DNA from: Butyrivibrio sp. Su6 | GTDB lineage: Bacteria; Bacillota; Clostridia; Lachnospirales; Lachnospiraceae | Assembly (NCBI RefSeq): GCF_900108105.1 | Contig: NZ_FNUR01000002.1 | Coordinates: forward strand, 310,001-374,000 | Direction: 5' to 3' | DNA length: 64,000 bases | In this document: positions 8,405 through 16,096 of the stretch, piece after piece | How positions within the stretch are numbered: the first letter of the stretch is position 1 | Layout: each line of letters opens with the position of its first letter | Notes under the pieces: model-generated | Seen by the model: only the letters and a program-made list of their open reading frames with translations | The model's database searches: none | What the model was told of the DNA's origin: nothing | Made by a program: the position numbers and the translations under genes

Positions 8405-9721
8405 ATGGCAAGAGGTACTTTTACGGGCGGAATCCATCCTTACGAAGGTAAGGAATTATCCAAGGATAAGCCCATCAAATCAGTCCTCCCTAAAGGGGAT
8501 TTGGTGTATCCGATATCACAGCATATAGGTGCACCGGCTAAACCAATCGTTGCTGTTGGTGATCATGTTCTTACAGGACAGAAGATTGCAGAAGCAGGTG
8601 GCTTTGTTTCTGCGCCCATCTATGCAACTGTTTCAGGAACAGTCAAGGCAATCGAGCCAAGGCGTCTTGCGACAGGAGCTATGTGTGACAGCATCATAGT
8701 TGAAAACGATGGTAATTATGACGAAGTGGAATTTAAGCCATTAAAACCGTACGAAGAAATGACCGCCGAGGACAAGATTGCAGCTGTTCGAGAGGCTGGT
8801 GTCGTTGGTATGGGAGGTGCAGGATTCCCAACTGCTGTTAAATTTTCACCAAAAGAGCCGGATAAGATCGACTATGTTATCGCAAACTGCTCTGAATGTG
8901 AGCCATATCTGACTTCCGACTACAGGCGTATGATCGAAGAGCCTGAGCTTTTGTTGGAAGGTCTTAAGATTGCGGTTAGTATTTTCCCAAATGCGAGAGG
9001 AATCCTTGCAATTGAGGACAATAAGCCTGATGCAATCGCTAAATTCAAAGAATTAACAAAAGATGAGGAAAAGATAAGCGTTAAGCCCGTCAAGACCAAG
9101 TATCCTGAGGGTGCTGAGCGTATGCTCATCTATGCAGTTACAGGTAGAGAGATCAATTCTTCAATGCTTCCGGCAGATGCTGGATGTATCGTTGACAATG
9201 TTGATACTCTTTGTGCTGTGTGCAGAGCGGTAAAAGAGGGACGTCCTCTCATGGAGAGAATTGTTACCATTACCGGTGACGCTATCACAGATCCAAGAAA
9301 CTATAAGGTAAGGATTGGAACCAATTACAAAGAGCTCTTGGAGGATGCAGGCGGATTTAAGACAGAACCTGCCAAGATCATTTCAGGCGGTCCTATGATG
9401 GGATTTGCAATCTTTGATCTCGACGTTCCTACTACAAAGACAGCTTCAGCACTTACCTGCCTTACTAAGGATGAAGTAGCAGAGTTTGAGCCAAGTGCGT
9501 GTATCAACTGTGCACGTTGCGTAGAGGCCTGCCCTGAAAGACTTATCCCCAAGAATCTGGCAGATGCTGTTGAACATGGTGATGAGAAGGCATTCCTTGA
9601 TATGTATGGAATGGAATGCTGCGAATGTGGATGCTGTAGTTATATTTGTCCGGCAAGACGCCAGCTTACTCAGCTCATTAAGGGCATGAGAAAAATACAG
9701 CTCGGAAAAAGAAAAAAGTAA
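8405..9721 (+). CDS. rnfC: Rnf complex subunit C, NADH-oxidising subunit
   Basis: A 438-residue peripheral subunit of the Rnf ferredoxin:NAD+ oxidoreductase, the site of NAD(H) chemistry. It begins with the RnfC HPYEGKELS region and a biotinyl-like/SLBB section. The NADH/FMN-binding stretch contains VGMGGAGFPT near residue 137. Two ferredoxin-type 4Fe-4S motifs sit near the end: CINCARCVEACP (about 366) and CECGCCSYICP (about 406). It opens an operon in the clostridial order C-D-G-E-A-B. The start follows AGGAG closely, and rnfD begins 15 bases after its stop. Confidence 0.96.
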   Translation: MARGTFTGGIHPYEGKELSKDKPIKSVLPKGDLVYPISQHIGAPAKPIVAVGDHVLTGQKIAEAGGFVSAPIYATVSGTVKAIEPRRLATGAMCDSIIVENDGNYDEVEFKPLKPYEEMTAEDKIAAVREAGVVGMGGAGFPTAVKFSPKEPDKIDYVIANCSECEPYLTSDYRRMIEEPELLLEGLKIAVSIFPNARGILAIEDNKPDAIAKFKELTKDEEKISVKPVKTKYPEGAERMLIYAVTGREINSSMLPADAGCIVDNVDTLCAVCRAVKEGRPLMERIVTITGDAITDPRNYKVRIGTNYKELLEDAGGFKTEPAKIISGGPMMGFAIFDLDVPTTKTASALTCLTKDEVAEFEPSACINCARCVEACPERLIPKNLADAVEHGDEKAFLDMYGMECCECGCCSYICPARRQLTQLIKGMRKIQLGKRKK

Positions 9722-9736
9722 GGGGGACGAGATAAG

Positions 9737-10681
9737 ATGAGTGATTTAAGAAGCGTATCATCCAATCCCCATGTGAGATCCAAAACCACTACTTCAAATA
9801 TTATGATGTGGGTTGTGATAGCTCTTTTGCCTGCAACAGGTTTTGGTATCTATAACTTTGGCTTGGATGCACTAATTATTATTTTATTATCGATTGCTTC
9901 CTGCGTGCTTTCGGAGTTTATTTACGAAAAAGCAATGCACAAGCCGATAACTATCGGAGATTTCTCCGCAGTAGTAACAGGACTTTTGCTTGGACTTAAC
10001 CTTCCATCAACAGTTCCGTTCTGGATTCCAATCCTTGGAGGTATCTTCGCAATTATCCTTGTTAAGCAGCTCTTTGGCGGACTTGGTCAGAACTTTATGA
10101 ACCCGGCACTTGGTGGAAGATGCTTTTTGGTTATTTCTTTCCCGGCTATTATGACCAACTTCGTTACAGATACTTATACGGGAGCTACACCACTTGCCAA
10201 TTTGAAGAATGGTGTAGAGGTTAATGTAATGGATATGCTTATCGGTAGAACAGCAGGTACTATCGGTGAGACATCAATGCTCTGCATTGCGATAGGAGCC
10301 ATGATCCTCTTTGCAATAGGCATTATCGATTACGTAATTCCATTTACTTACATAATCACCTTCATTATTTTTGTAGGTCTTTTTGGTGGGTATGGATTTA
10401 ACTGGTCCTATATTTCAGCACACCTTGCTGGTGGTGGACTTATGCTCGGTGCCTTCTTTATGGCAACAGATTATGTGACATGTCCTATCACTACCAAGGG
10501 AAGATATATCTATGGCTTTATCTTAGGTCTTTTGACCGGAATATTCCGTATATTCGGAGCAAATGCTGAAGGCGTTTCATATGCGATCATCATTTCAAAC
10601 CTTCTTGTTCCGCTTATTGAGAAGTTCACTATTCCAAGAGCCTTTGGTATAAAGAGAGTTGCAAAAAAGGAGGCGAAATAA
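9737..10681 (+). CDS. rnfD: Rnf complex subunit D, membrane flavoprotein
   Basis: A 314-residue integral membrane protein with about nine to ten hydrophobic helices. The extracytoplasmic YTGATPLANLKNG segment (about residues 144-156) holds the threonine that carries covalently bound FMN in RnfD/NqrB. Its role is electron transfer through the membrane, coupled to Na+ or H+ pumping. A strong AGGGGG ribosome binding site precedes ATG 9737. Its stop nearly touches the rnfG start. Confidence 0.95.
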   Translation: MSDLRSVSSNPHVRSKTTTSNIMMWVVIALLPATGFGIYNFGLDALIIILLSIASCVLSEFIYEKAMHKPITIGDFSAVVTGLLLGLNLPSTVPFWIPILGGIFAIILVKQLFGGLGQNFMNPALGGRCFLVISFPAIMTNFVTDTYTGATPLANLKNGVEVNVMDMLIGRTAGTIGETSMLCIAIGAMILFAIGIIDYVIPFTYIITFIIFVGLFGGYGFNWSYISAHLAGGGLMLGAFFMATDYVTCPITTKGRYIYGFILGLLTGIFRIFGANAEGVSYAIIISNLLVPLIEKFTIPRAFGIKRVAKKEAK

Positions 10682-10682
10682 C

Positions 10683-11294
10683 ATGAACGATACAAAGAGC
10701 ATGATTAAAAACGCCCTGATCCTTTTTGCAATCACTTTAGTTGCAGGTGTACTTCTTGGAGTTGTATACCAGGTGACAAAGGCGCCTATAGCTTATCAGG
10801 AAAAGCTTGCACAGGATAAGGCGAACCAGTCAGTATTCGCAGCAGCCGCTACTTTCAATGACGTAGCAATAGATGAAGCCGGTGCTCAGCAGGCTGGTGC
10901 AGCATTCCCGGGTGTTACTATTGAGAGCGTAAAAGAGGCAGTGGATGCTTCAGGTGCAGCTCTTGGATATGTCATTCAGGTAAGCTCAAAAGGATATGGC
11001 GATTTTATTACTTACACAGTTGGTATTACAAATGATGGAAATGTAAATGGTATTTCAATCATTTCAATTGCTGAAACTCCCGGACTTGGAATGAATGCAG
11101 AAAAGGTGCTGGTTCCACAGTTCGTTGACAAAAATGCTCAGCAGTTCACAGTTGTGAAGAGTGGTCAGATGACAGATTCAGCCACACAGATAGAGGCTAT
11201 TTCAGGTGCAACAATCACCTCAAGGGCCGTAACTAATGGTGTGAATGCAGCTGTGAACTATTTTGAGAATGTTTTGAAAGGAGGTCAGTCATGA
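10683..11294 (+). CDS. rnfG: Rnf complex subunit G, FMN-binding
   Basis: A 203-residue protein with one N-terminal membrane helix (MIKNALILFAITLVAGVLLG) and an extracytoplasmic FMN-binding domain. SGATITSRAV near residue 178 contains the threonine of the S(T)GAT motif that carries FMN. I choose ATG 10683 because AGGAGG lies just upstream; an in-frame start at 10659 would lie inside rnfD. The stop overlaps the rnfE start as ATGA, which suggests translational coupling. Confidence 0.95.
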   Translation: MNDTKSMIKNALILFAITLVAGVLLGVVYQVTKAPIAYQEKLAQDKANQSVFAAAATFNDVAIDEAGAQQAGAAFPGVTIESVKEAVDASGAALGYVIQVSSKGYGDFITYTVGITNDGNVNGISIISIAETPGLGMNAEKVLVPQFVDKNAQQFTVVKSGQMTDSATQIEAISGATITSRAVTNGVNAAVNYFENVLKGGQS

Positions 11295-12061
11295 GTGCAG
11301 ATGTAAAAACGGGCGCTTTAGGATTTAAGAAAGATACTCCTTTAGAGAGATTTTTTAACGGCCTTGTAGCTGAAAACCCTACTCTTGTGTTGATGATCGG
11401 TATGTGCCCTACCCTGGCAGTAACATCATCAGCTATAAATGGTCTCGGTATGGGACTTGCAACAACTTTTGTATTGGCGCTTAGTAATGCGGTTATTTCC
11501 GCTCTTCGTAAGGTGATTCCGGGAACAGTCAGAATTCCTTCATTTATCGTAGTTATTGCTTCATTCGTTACATTGGTCCAGCTTCTTATGCAGGCCTATG
11601 TACCGGCACTTAACAGCGCACTTGGTGTATATATTCCTCTTATCGTTGTTAACTGTATCATTTTTGGTAGAGCAGAAGCATATGCTAGTAAGCACGGCGT
11701 TGTTCCGGCTTTCTTTGATGGAATAGGAATGGGAATCGGATTTACCTGCGCTATCACTGTTATCGGACTTGTTCGTGAATTTGTCGGAGCAGGCACAGCT
11801 TTTGATGTTCAGATCCTTGGAGCAGGCACAGTTGTTCCCGGACCAGTTGGTGCATTCCTTTCCGGATATCAGCCAATCAGCATCTTTGTACAGCAGGCCG
11901 GAGCTTTCTTTGTTCTTGCATTTTTGATCGCTATCATGAATAAGATCAAATCAAACATGGCCAAGAAAGGCAAGGATACTTCAAAATTTGGCGAGGGTTG
12001 CTGCGGCTCAGCTGAAGAAAAAGCAGCAGATAAGATTGCAGCAGAAAAGGAGGCTAAGTAA
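11291..12061 (+). CDS. rnfE: Rnf complex subunit E, integral membrane
   Basis: A 256-residue subunit of the NqrD/RnfE family with six predicted helices. The core has NPTLVLMIGMCPTLAVT, and the paired half-motif VNCIIFGRAEAYA recurs in RnfA as TNCAVLG. In the known complexes RnfA and RnfE form a pseudo-symmetric pair that holds a cluster inside the membrane. The tail after about residue 225 is a charged, Cys-containing cytoplasmic extension (EGCCGS). AGGAGG lies upstream inside the end of rnfG. Confidence 0.95.
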   Translation: MSADVKTGALGFKKDTPLERFFNGLVAENPTLVLMIGMCPTLAVTSSAINGLGMGLATTFVLALSNAVISALRKVIPGTVRIPSFIVVIASFVTLVQLLMQAYVPALNSALGVYIPLIVVNCIIFGRAEAYASKHGVVPAFFDGIGMGIGFTCAITVIGLVREFVGAGTAFDVQILGAGTVVPGPVGAFLSGYQPISIFVQQAGAFFVLAFLIAIMNKIKSNMAKKGKDTSKFGEGCCGSAEEKAADKIAAEKEAK

Positions 12062-12063
12062 TC

Positions 12064-12651
12064 ATGGGAGAGACAATACTTAGTTTAATTGGGCTGATGA
12101 TCTCAGCTTCACTTATTAATAACGTAGTACTTAGCCAGTTCCTTGGACTTTGTCCATTCCTTGGTGTTTCAAAGAAAACAGATACAGCTCTTGGAATGGG
12201 TGGCGCATGTATCTTCGTTATCACACTTGCTTCACTTGTGTGCAGCATTATTTATAAGTTTATTTTGAATCCACTTGATCTTTCATATCTTCAGACTATT
12301 GTATTCATCCTGGTAATTGCCATGCTGGTTCAGTTCGTAGAGATGATCCTGAAGAAATACATCGTTTCCTTATATCAGGCACTTGGTGTATATCTTCCTC
12401 TTATTACAACAAACTGTGCAGTTCTTGGTGTTGCCCTCAATAACGTAACTGATGGATACACAATTCTTGAGAGTACAATTTGCGGTTTTGCCACAGCAAT
12501 TGGTTTTACAATTTCTATTGTAATTCTGGCAGGTCTTCGTGAAAAAATGGAATACAATGACATCCCTGCACCATTTAAGGGAATGCCAATGGTTCTTTTG
12601 ACATCCGGACTTATGGCTATCGCATTTACCGGATTCTCAGCTTTGAAGTGA
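12064..12651 (+). CDS. rnfA: Rnf complex subunit A, integral membrane
   Basis: A 195-residue polytopic protein of the NqrE/RnfA family, the inverted-topology partner of RnfE. Its markers are NNVVLSQFLGLCPFLGVS near residue 20 and YLPLITTNCAVLG near residue 104; the conserved cysteines are thought to bind the intramembrane iron-sulfur cluster. AAGGAGG precedes ATG 12064. Its TGA stop lies at the start of the outer stem of the structured insert before rnfB. Confidence 0.95.
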   Translation: MGETILSLIGLMISASLINNVVLSQFLGLCPFLGVSKKTDTALGMGGACIFVITLASLVCSIIYKFILNPLDLSYLQTIVFILVIAMLVQFVEMILKKYIVSLYQALGVYLPLITTNCAVLGVALNNVTDGYTILESTICGFATAIGFTISIVILAGLREKMEYNDIPAPFKGMPMVLLTSGLMAIAFTGFSALK

Positions 12652-12820
12652 GTGATAAAGGGATGAGAAGTTACAAGTATGCATGCTTGCATGCATATAC
12701 TTGTAACCTTGAAGACCGAACATACATGAGGAATAAAGATATGCGAATTTAATGAGCATATCGTGTTCCGAATGTATGTAGGATTGCGAAAACGAAGTGG
12801 AGCAATCCGTATATCACTCT
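12649..12820 (+). ncRNA. Cloverleaf-like structured insert between rnfA and rnfB
   Basis: The rnfA-rnfB gap is 195 bases in an otherwise tight operon. An outer stem, GAGTGATA (12650-12657) with TATCACTC (12812-12819), encloses three hairpins. Hairpin 1 pairs GTTACAAGTA (12670-12679) with TACTTGTAAC (12698-12707) and adds an inner TGCATG/CATGCA stem. Hairpin 2 pairs ACATACAT (12720-12727) with ATGTATGT (12772-12779), with inner GGAAT/GTTCC and GATATGC/GCATATC stems. Hairpin 3 pairs GGATTGC (12781-12787) with GCAATCC (12802-12808). No poly-T follows, so it is not a simple terminator. It could be an mRNA processing or regulatory element, or a small mobile inverted-repeat element. No known RNA family is recognised. 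Confidence 0.55.
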
Positions 12821-12846
12821 ATAAAAATAATAGGAGATAAAAGACT

Positions 12847-13644
12847 ATGACCTATGGAATTATCATTGCAACAGCAGTTGTAGCCGGTGTAGGAATTGTG
12901 ATTGGTCTTATCCTTGGACTGGCAGACATGAAACTGCATGTTGATGTGGATGAAAAAGAAGCTGCTATTTTAGAGGCACTTCCTGGTAATAACTGCGGTG
13001 GATGCGGCTTCCCCGGATGTTCAGGTTGTGCGGCTGCCATAGCTAAAGGCGAGGCAGCAGTTAATCAGTGCCCTGTTGGTGGTGCTCCTGTTGCAGCAGC
13101 AATCTCAGAGATAATGGGAGTTGCAGCTGTTGAGACAGAGAGGCAGGTTGCATTTGTTCATTGTAACGGTGACTGCGAGAATGCAGCTCAGAAATATGAG
13201 TACAAGGGCGTATCAGATTGTAGACTTCAGGCACAGGCTCCGGGCGGCGGCTCAAAGACTTGCTCTTATGGCTGCCTTGGCGGCGGAAGCTGCGTTCAGG
13301 TTTGCCAGTTTGATGCGATACATGTGGTTAATGGCGTAGCAGTTGTGGATAAAGAGAATTGTAAGGCTTGCGGAAAGTGTATAGACATCTGCCCAAGACA
13401 CCTTATTGATCTAATTCCATACTCAGCACAGGAATCAGTTGCCTGCAAATCACAGGATATGGGTAAACTTGTTAACGGATATTGCAAGGTTGGATGTATT
13501 GCCTGTCATATTTGTGAAAAGAACTGTCCTGCCGGCGCAATCACTGTGGAAAACAATGTGGCAACCATCGACCAGGAGAAGTGCACACATTGCGGTACAT
13601 GTGTAGAGAAGTGTCCTAAGAAAGCTATTCATAAGATATCTTAA
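12847..13644 (+). CDS. rnfB: Rnf complex subunit B, polyferredoxin
   Basis: A 265-residue subunit that takes electrons from ferredoxin. An N-terminal membrane anchor (about residues 3-25) is followed by the CxxC-type block NNCGGCGFPGCSGC near residue 49. Further cysteines follow (CNGDC, CSYGC), then ferredoxin motifs CKACGKCIDICP (about 175), CIACHICEKNCP (about 219) and CTHCGTCVEKCP (about 247). It closes the operon, as in acetogenic clostridia, and has its own AGGAGA ribosome binding site. The structured insert upstream may let its level be set apart from the other subunits; that is inference. Confidence 0.96.
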   Translation: MTYGIIIATAVVAGVGIVIGLILGLADMKLHVDVDEKEAAILEALPGNNCGGCGFPGCSGCAAAIAKGEAAVNQCPVGGAPVAAAISEIMGVAAVETERQVAFVHCNGDCENAAQKYEYKGVSDCRLQAQAPGGGSKTCSYGCLGGGSCVQVCQFDAIHVVNGVAVVDKENCKACGKCIDICPRHLIDLIPYSAQESVACKSQDMGKLVNGYCKVGCIACHICEKNCPAGAITVENNVATIDQEKCTHCGTCVEKCPKKAIHKIS

Positions 13645-13673
13645 AATAATTAGAGACTGTTCATGTAGATTAG

Positions 13674-13724
13674 AGAGAGTATTTTTGCGTAAGCGTATTG
13701 CTTTAGCAGAAATACTCTCTTTTT
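13674..13724 (+). terminator. Terminator of the rnf operon
   Basis: AGAGAGTATTT (13674-13684) pairs with AAATACTCTCT (13710-13720), with an inner AAGC/GCTT stem (13691-13703), followed by TTTT. Confidence 0.9.
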
Positions 13725-13770
13725 ATACGTATGTATTTGAGAGTTTATATTTTTTTTAGAAATTAATGTG

Positions 13771-13799
13771 TTGACATTATGTGCTACATGTTCTATAAC
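13771..13799 (+). promoter_or_regulatory. SigA promoter of the hsp20 gene
   Basis: Consensus TTGACA (13771-13776), 17 bases, TATAAC (13794-13799). The CIRCE site begins 18 bases downstream, at or just after the expected transcription start. Confidence 0.85.
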
Positions 13800-13816
13800 A
13801 TACTTGTAACAAGAAA

Positions 13817-13843
13817 TTAGCAGCCAACATTAAAGAGTGCTAA
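13817..13843 (+). promoter_or_regulatory. CIRCE operator (HrcA binding site)
   Basis: TTAGCAGCC, 9 bases, GAGTGCTAA. The right arm is the exact CIRCE half-site; the left arm differs from TTAGCACTC at two positions. Position and 9-9-9 spacing match HrcA operators of Firmicutes, so the hsp20 gene should be repressed by HrcA and released by heat or unfolded protein load. Confidence 0.85.
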
Positions 13844-13926
13844 TTACATTTTAAACAATCTTAACTGGCTGCACAAAACTACTACAACCTAAATAAAAAA
13901 TATAAATAGAAAAGGAGTGATGTTTT

Positions 13927-14394
13927 ATGTTAATGCCTATGCTTTGGAGTAATAATGATATTTTTGATGAGATGGACAACTTATTTAATGACAGATTCTT
14001 TGGCGAGCTTTGCGATTACAACAAAGGCGCGGGCAAAAAGTTTGATAACATGTCAGGCCTCATGAGAACCGATGTGATCGAAAAAGATAATTGCTATCAG
14101 CTTGAAGCTGAGCTCCCTGGATTTAATAAAGAGGATATCAATATCGACCTGAAGAATGATGTCTTGACAATTAGTGCTTCTCACAGCGAAAATAAGGATG
14201 AAAAAAATAATGATGGTAAGTACATCCGTCGTGAGAGAAGAAGTTCATCTTATCAGAGGTCCTTTAGTGTAGAAGGCCTTAAGCCTGAAGATATAATTGC
14301 CCAGTACAGAAATGGTGTACTGACAGTTACACTTCCTAAAAAGGAAGCAATTCCTGAGAAGGAAGAGGCAGCAAGGATCGAAGTTAAAGACTGA
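13927..14394 (+). CDS. Hsp20/alpha-crystallin small heat-shock protein
   Basis: A 155-residue cytoplasmic holdase. The alpha-crystallin domain spans about residues 45-145 and includes LEAELPGFNKEDINIDLKND and the GVLTVTLPK motif. The C-terminus is acidic. It binds unfolding proteins under stress without ATP. The SigA promoter and CIRCE upstream point to HrcA control. AAGGAG lies before ATG 13927. A terminator follows, but its stem also carries the ribosome binding site of the next gene. Confidence 0.95.
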   Translation: MLMPMLWSNNDIFDEMDNLFNDRFFGELCDYNKGAGKKFDNMSGLMRTDVIEKDNCYQLEAELPGFNKEDINIDLKNDVLTISASHSENKDEKNNDGKYIRRERRSSSYQRSFSVEGLKPEDIIAQYRNGVLTVTLPKKEAIPEKEEAARIEVKD

Positions 14395-14414
14395 TATTTA
14401 TCAGCTATTTAGAA

Positions 14415-14449
14415 AATCTCCCGCGGCGAATAACCGAGGGAGATTTTTT
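14415..14449 (+). terminator. Terminator of hsp20 that also buries the next ribosome binding site
   Basis: AATCTCCC (14415-14422) pairs with GGGAGATT (14438-14445), with an inner CGG/CCG pair, and six T residues (14444-14449) run straight into the ATG at 14450. The GGGAG in the 3' arm is the only usable ribosome binding site for the following gene. Confidence 0.85.
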
Positions 14450-14653
14450 ATGTCAAAAAAAGAACTTGAATACGAAGGATATAAGGGAACTGTAGAGTAT
14501 GATGAGAAGTGTGATTTTTATACCGGAGAAGTTGAGATAGACGGCAAGATCTACACTTACGAAGGCGATACTTTAGAGGAACTTCAAGAGGACTTTGAGG
14601 ATATCATTGATTCTATCATTGCATTTGAAGAAATGGATGATGAAGAAGTCTGA
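14450..14653 (+). CDS. HicB-like small protein without HicA
   Basis: A 67-residue acidic protein beginning MSKKELEYEGYKGTVEYDEK. The YKGTVEY, FYTGEVEIDGKIYTYEGDTLEELQEDF pattern matches the partial RNase H-like HicB antitoxin fold. It lacks the C-terminal DNA-binding helix-turn-helix or ribbon-helix-helix of full HicB antitoxins, and no HicA toxin lies beside it, so it is a solitary HicB-type protein rather than a clear toxin-antitoxin pair. The ATG follows GGGAG by seven bases, but that GGGAG is inside the hsp20 terminator stem, so translation may need read-through transcripts and stem opening. Confidence 0.65.
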   Translation: MSKKELEYEGYKGTVEYDEKCDFYTGEVEIDGKIYTYEGDTLEELQEDFEDIIDSIIAFEEMDDEEV

Positions 14654-14677
14654 ATATTTAGTCTTTTATTATTTGAC

Positions 14678-14704
14678 TAATGTATAAGTTTTTTTTACCG
14701 ATAC
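14678..14704 (+). promoter_or_regulatory. Probable sigma-28 (flagellar) promoter of the EF-hand gene
   Basis: TAAT (14678-14681), 15 bases, ACCGATAC (14697-14704), against consensus TAAA-N15-GCCGATAA. Both boxes differ from consensus but spacing is exact. Confidence 0.55.
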
Positions 14705-14725
14705 AATAAGTAGCTTAAATGCTGC

Positions 14726-14871
14726 ATCAAAAAAGTAAGCAGTGCCAGCGGCTTACGACTATAGCTAGGGAAAGCGTGAATCTTCATGGAGGATCAACAT
14801 CTTCATTTGAAGGTTCATTTTCTTTGCGCAAATATAGAGTCTGCCTCTGTTAGCGCAAAATATGAACCTTC
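14726..14871 (+). promoter_or_regulatory. Structured 5' leader of the EF-hand gene
   Basis: A GTAAGC/GCTTAC hairpin (about 14734-14756) is followed by a nested one: GAAGGTTCAT (14809-14818) with ATGAACCTTC (14862-14871), enclosing TTTGCGC (14823-14829) with GCGCAAA (14853-14859) and AGAG/CTCT at the tip. CATGGAGGAT (14785-14794) resembles the ribosome binding region of the first flagellin and contains GGA, the CsrA core. No known riboswitch fold is recognised. Confidence 0.45.
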
Positions 14872-14890
14872 GTGACCCAAAGGAGGTACC

Positions 14891-15946
14891 ATGAAAATTG
14901 CACAGGCACAGGTAAACATGGTCTCAAGCCACCAGTACTACGAGGAGAATACGGTTAATGTACAAAGTGGCGTAGTGACCAGAAGCGCTTTTCTTGATAG
15001 TTTAAATGATCAGGAAAAGAAGATGGATAGTCTTGAGATTTCAACTGGAGATCTATCCGAAAGCAAGGCGACAGGAAGCGAAAACTATTCCTCGTTAAAA
15101 CCGTCAAAGACAGAGTATCTTGGTAATTACGAGTCATCACTTGAGCAGCAGCTTGCAGAGATCAGGAATTCAATTCTTCAAAGAATCATGAGTCTTTTGC
15201 AAATGCTTGGCGGTGAAGACCAAAGCAGACATTTCAAGGATACGATCTCTAACACAGCCAATATGCTGACAAGTAATTCTTTCCTTAAGGTGACAACTGT
15301 CGAGATGGTGCATGTTGAGGAAGAGATGACCACATTTTCAGGACAGGGACTGGCTTTGACCGAAGATGGCAGAAGCATTGACTTTAATGTGGATTTTTCA
15401 ATGTCCAGGAGATTCTGTCAGTATGCAGGAATGACTATGGCAAGTGCTGCAAAGTTTATTGATCCGCTTGTCATCAATGTTGGAAGTGATGTTTCATCTA
15501 TTTCCGACCAGCATTTCTATTTTGATCTTGATTGTGATGGCAAAGAGGAAAAGATTTCAGCTCTTTCACAAGGGAGCGGTTATCTTGCCCTGGACAGAAA
15601 CCGCGATGGAAAGATCAATGACGGTTCAGAGCTTTTTGGAACGAAGAGTGGGGATGGCTTCAAGGATTTGGGAGTATATGACAAAGACAACAACGGGTGG
15701 ATTGATGAAAACGACGAGATTTATGAGGCTCTCAGGATATGGATCCGGGATGAAGAGGGGAAGGACCATCTGATGTCGCTAAAAGAGGCAGATGTGGGAG
15801 CAATCTATCTTGGAAGTGCATCAACTGAGTTCACGCATCAAAACAGTGAATTTGTGATCGCCGGTATGATGAAGGCGTCGGGGCTATTCTTAAGAGAAAG
15901 CGGCGGTGTCGGAACAGTGCACCAGCTTGATATGGCAACTTTGTAA
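14891..15946 (+). CDS. EF-hand calcium-binding protein, probably flagellar-coregulated
   Basis: A 351-residue protein starting MKIAQAQVNMVSSHQYYEEN after AGGAGG. It has no signal peptide. Residues 85-115 are a short helical region. From about 210 come calcium-loop motifs: DLDCDGKEE, DRNRDGKINDGSE near 237 and DKDNNGWIDENDE near 264; the last two follow the DxDxNG/DxNxDG EF-hand spacing. Such FDLDGDG...NDGSELFG arrays occur in secreted calcium-binding proteins of many bacteria. A sigma-28-like promoter and a long structured leader precede it, and a terminator follows, so it is likely produced with late flagellar genes. Its role is unknown; export without a signal peptide, if it happens, would need another route. 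Confidence 0.7.
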   Translation: MKIAQAQVNMVSSHQYYEENTVNVQSGVVTRSAFLDSLNDQEKKMDSLEISTGDLSESKATGSENYSSLKPSKTEYLGNYESSLEQQLAEIRNSILQRIMSLLQMLGGEDQSRHFKDTISNTANMLTSNSFLKVTTVEMVHVEEEMTTFSGQGLALTEDGRSIDFNVDFSMSRRFCQYAGMTMASAAKFIDPLVINVGSDVSSISDQHFYFDLDCDGKEEKISALSQGSGYLALDRNRDGKINDGSELFGTKSGDGFKDLGVYDKDNNGWIDENDEIYEALRIWIRDEEGKDHLMSLKEADVGAIYLGSASTEFTHQNSEFVIAGMMKASGLFLRESGGVGTVHQLDMATL

Positions 15947-15958
15947 AAAAATGATCAT

Positions 15959-15998
15959 GATCCCATCCGTAATCAATATGCGGGTGGGATCTTTCTTT
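15959..15998 (+). terminator. Terminator after the EF-hand gene
   Basis: GATCCCATCCG (15959-15969) pairs with CGGGTGGGATC (15981-15991), one T-G pair, followed by TTTCTTTT. Confidence 0.85.
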
Positions 15999-16046
15999 TG
16001 ATTAATAAAATGCTTTGCAAGCGGCATTCTTTCTTATGTCCATATA

Positions 16047-16055
16047 TGGTATACT
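16047..16055 (+). promoter_or_regulatory. Extended -10 promoter of the MscS-type gene
   Basis: TGGTATACT, an extended -10 (TGnTATAAT type), 41 bases before ATG 16097. The -35 position reads TTCTTT and is weak, as allowed for extended -10 promoters. Confidence 0.5.
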
Positions 16056-16096
16056 TTAGAAGTTAAATAACTAAAAATGTACAATATGGAGCAATT

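Noticed and set aside
14450..14653. HicAB toxin-antitoxin system
   Set aside because: The HicB-like protein lacks its DNA-binding end and there is no HicA-sized gene with the GSH motif on either side.
14786..14875. A 29-codon leader ORF before the EF-hand gene
   Set aside because: Its ATG has no upstream ribosome binding site, and the frame runs through the hairpin that better explains the sequence.
14705..14890. Cyclic-di-GMP riboswitch in the EF-hand leader
   Set aside because: A GEMM-type aptamer was considered because of the flagellar link, but the conserved core sequences and the stem order do not match.
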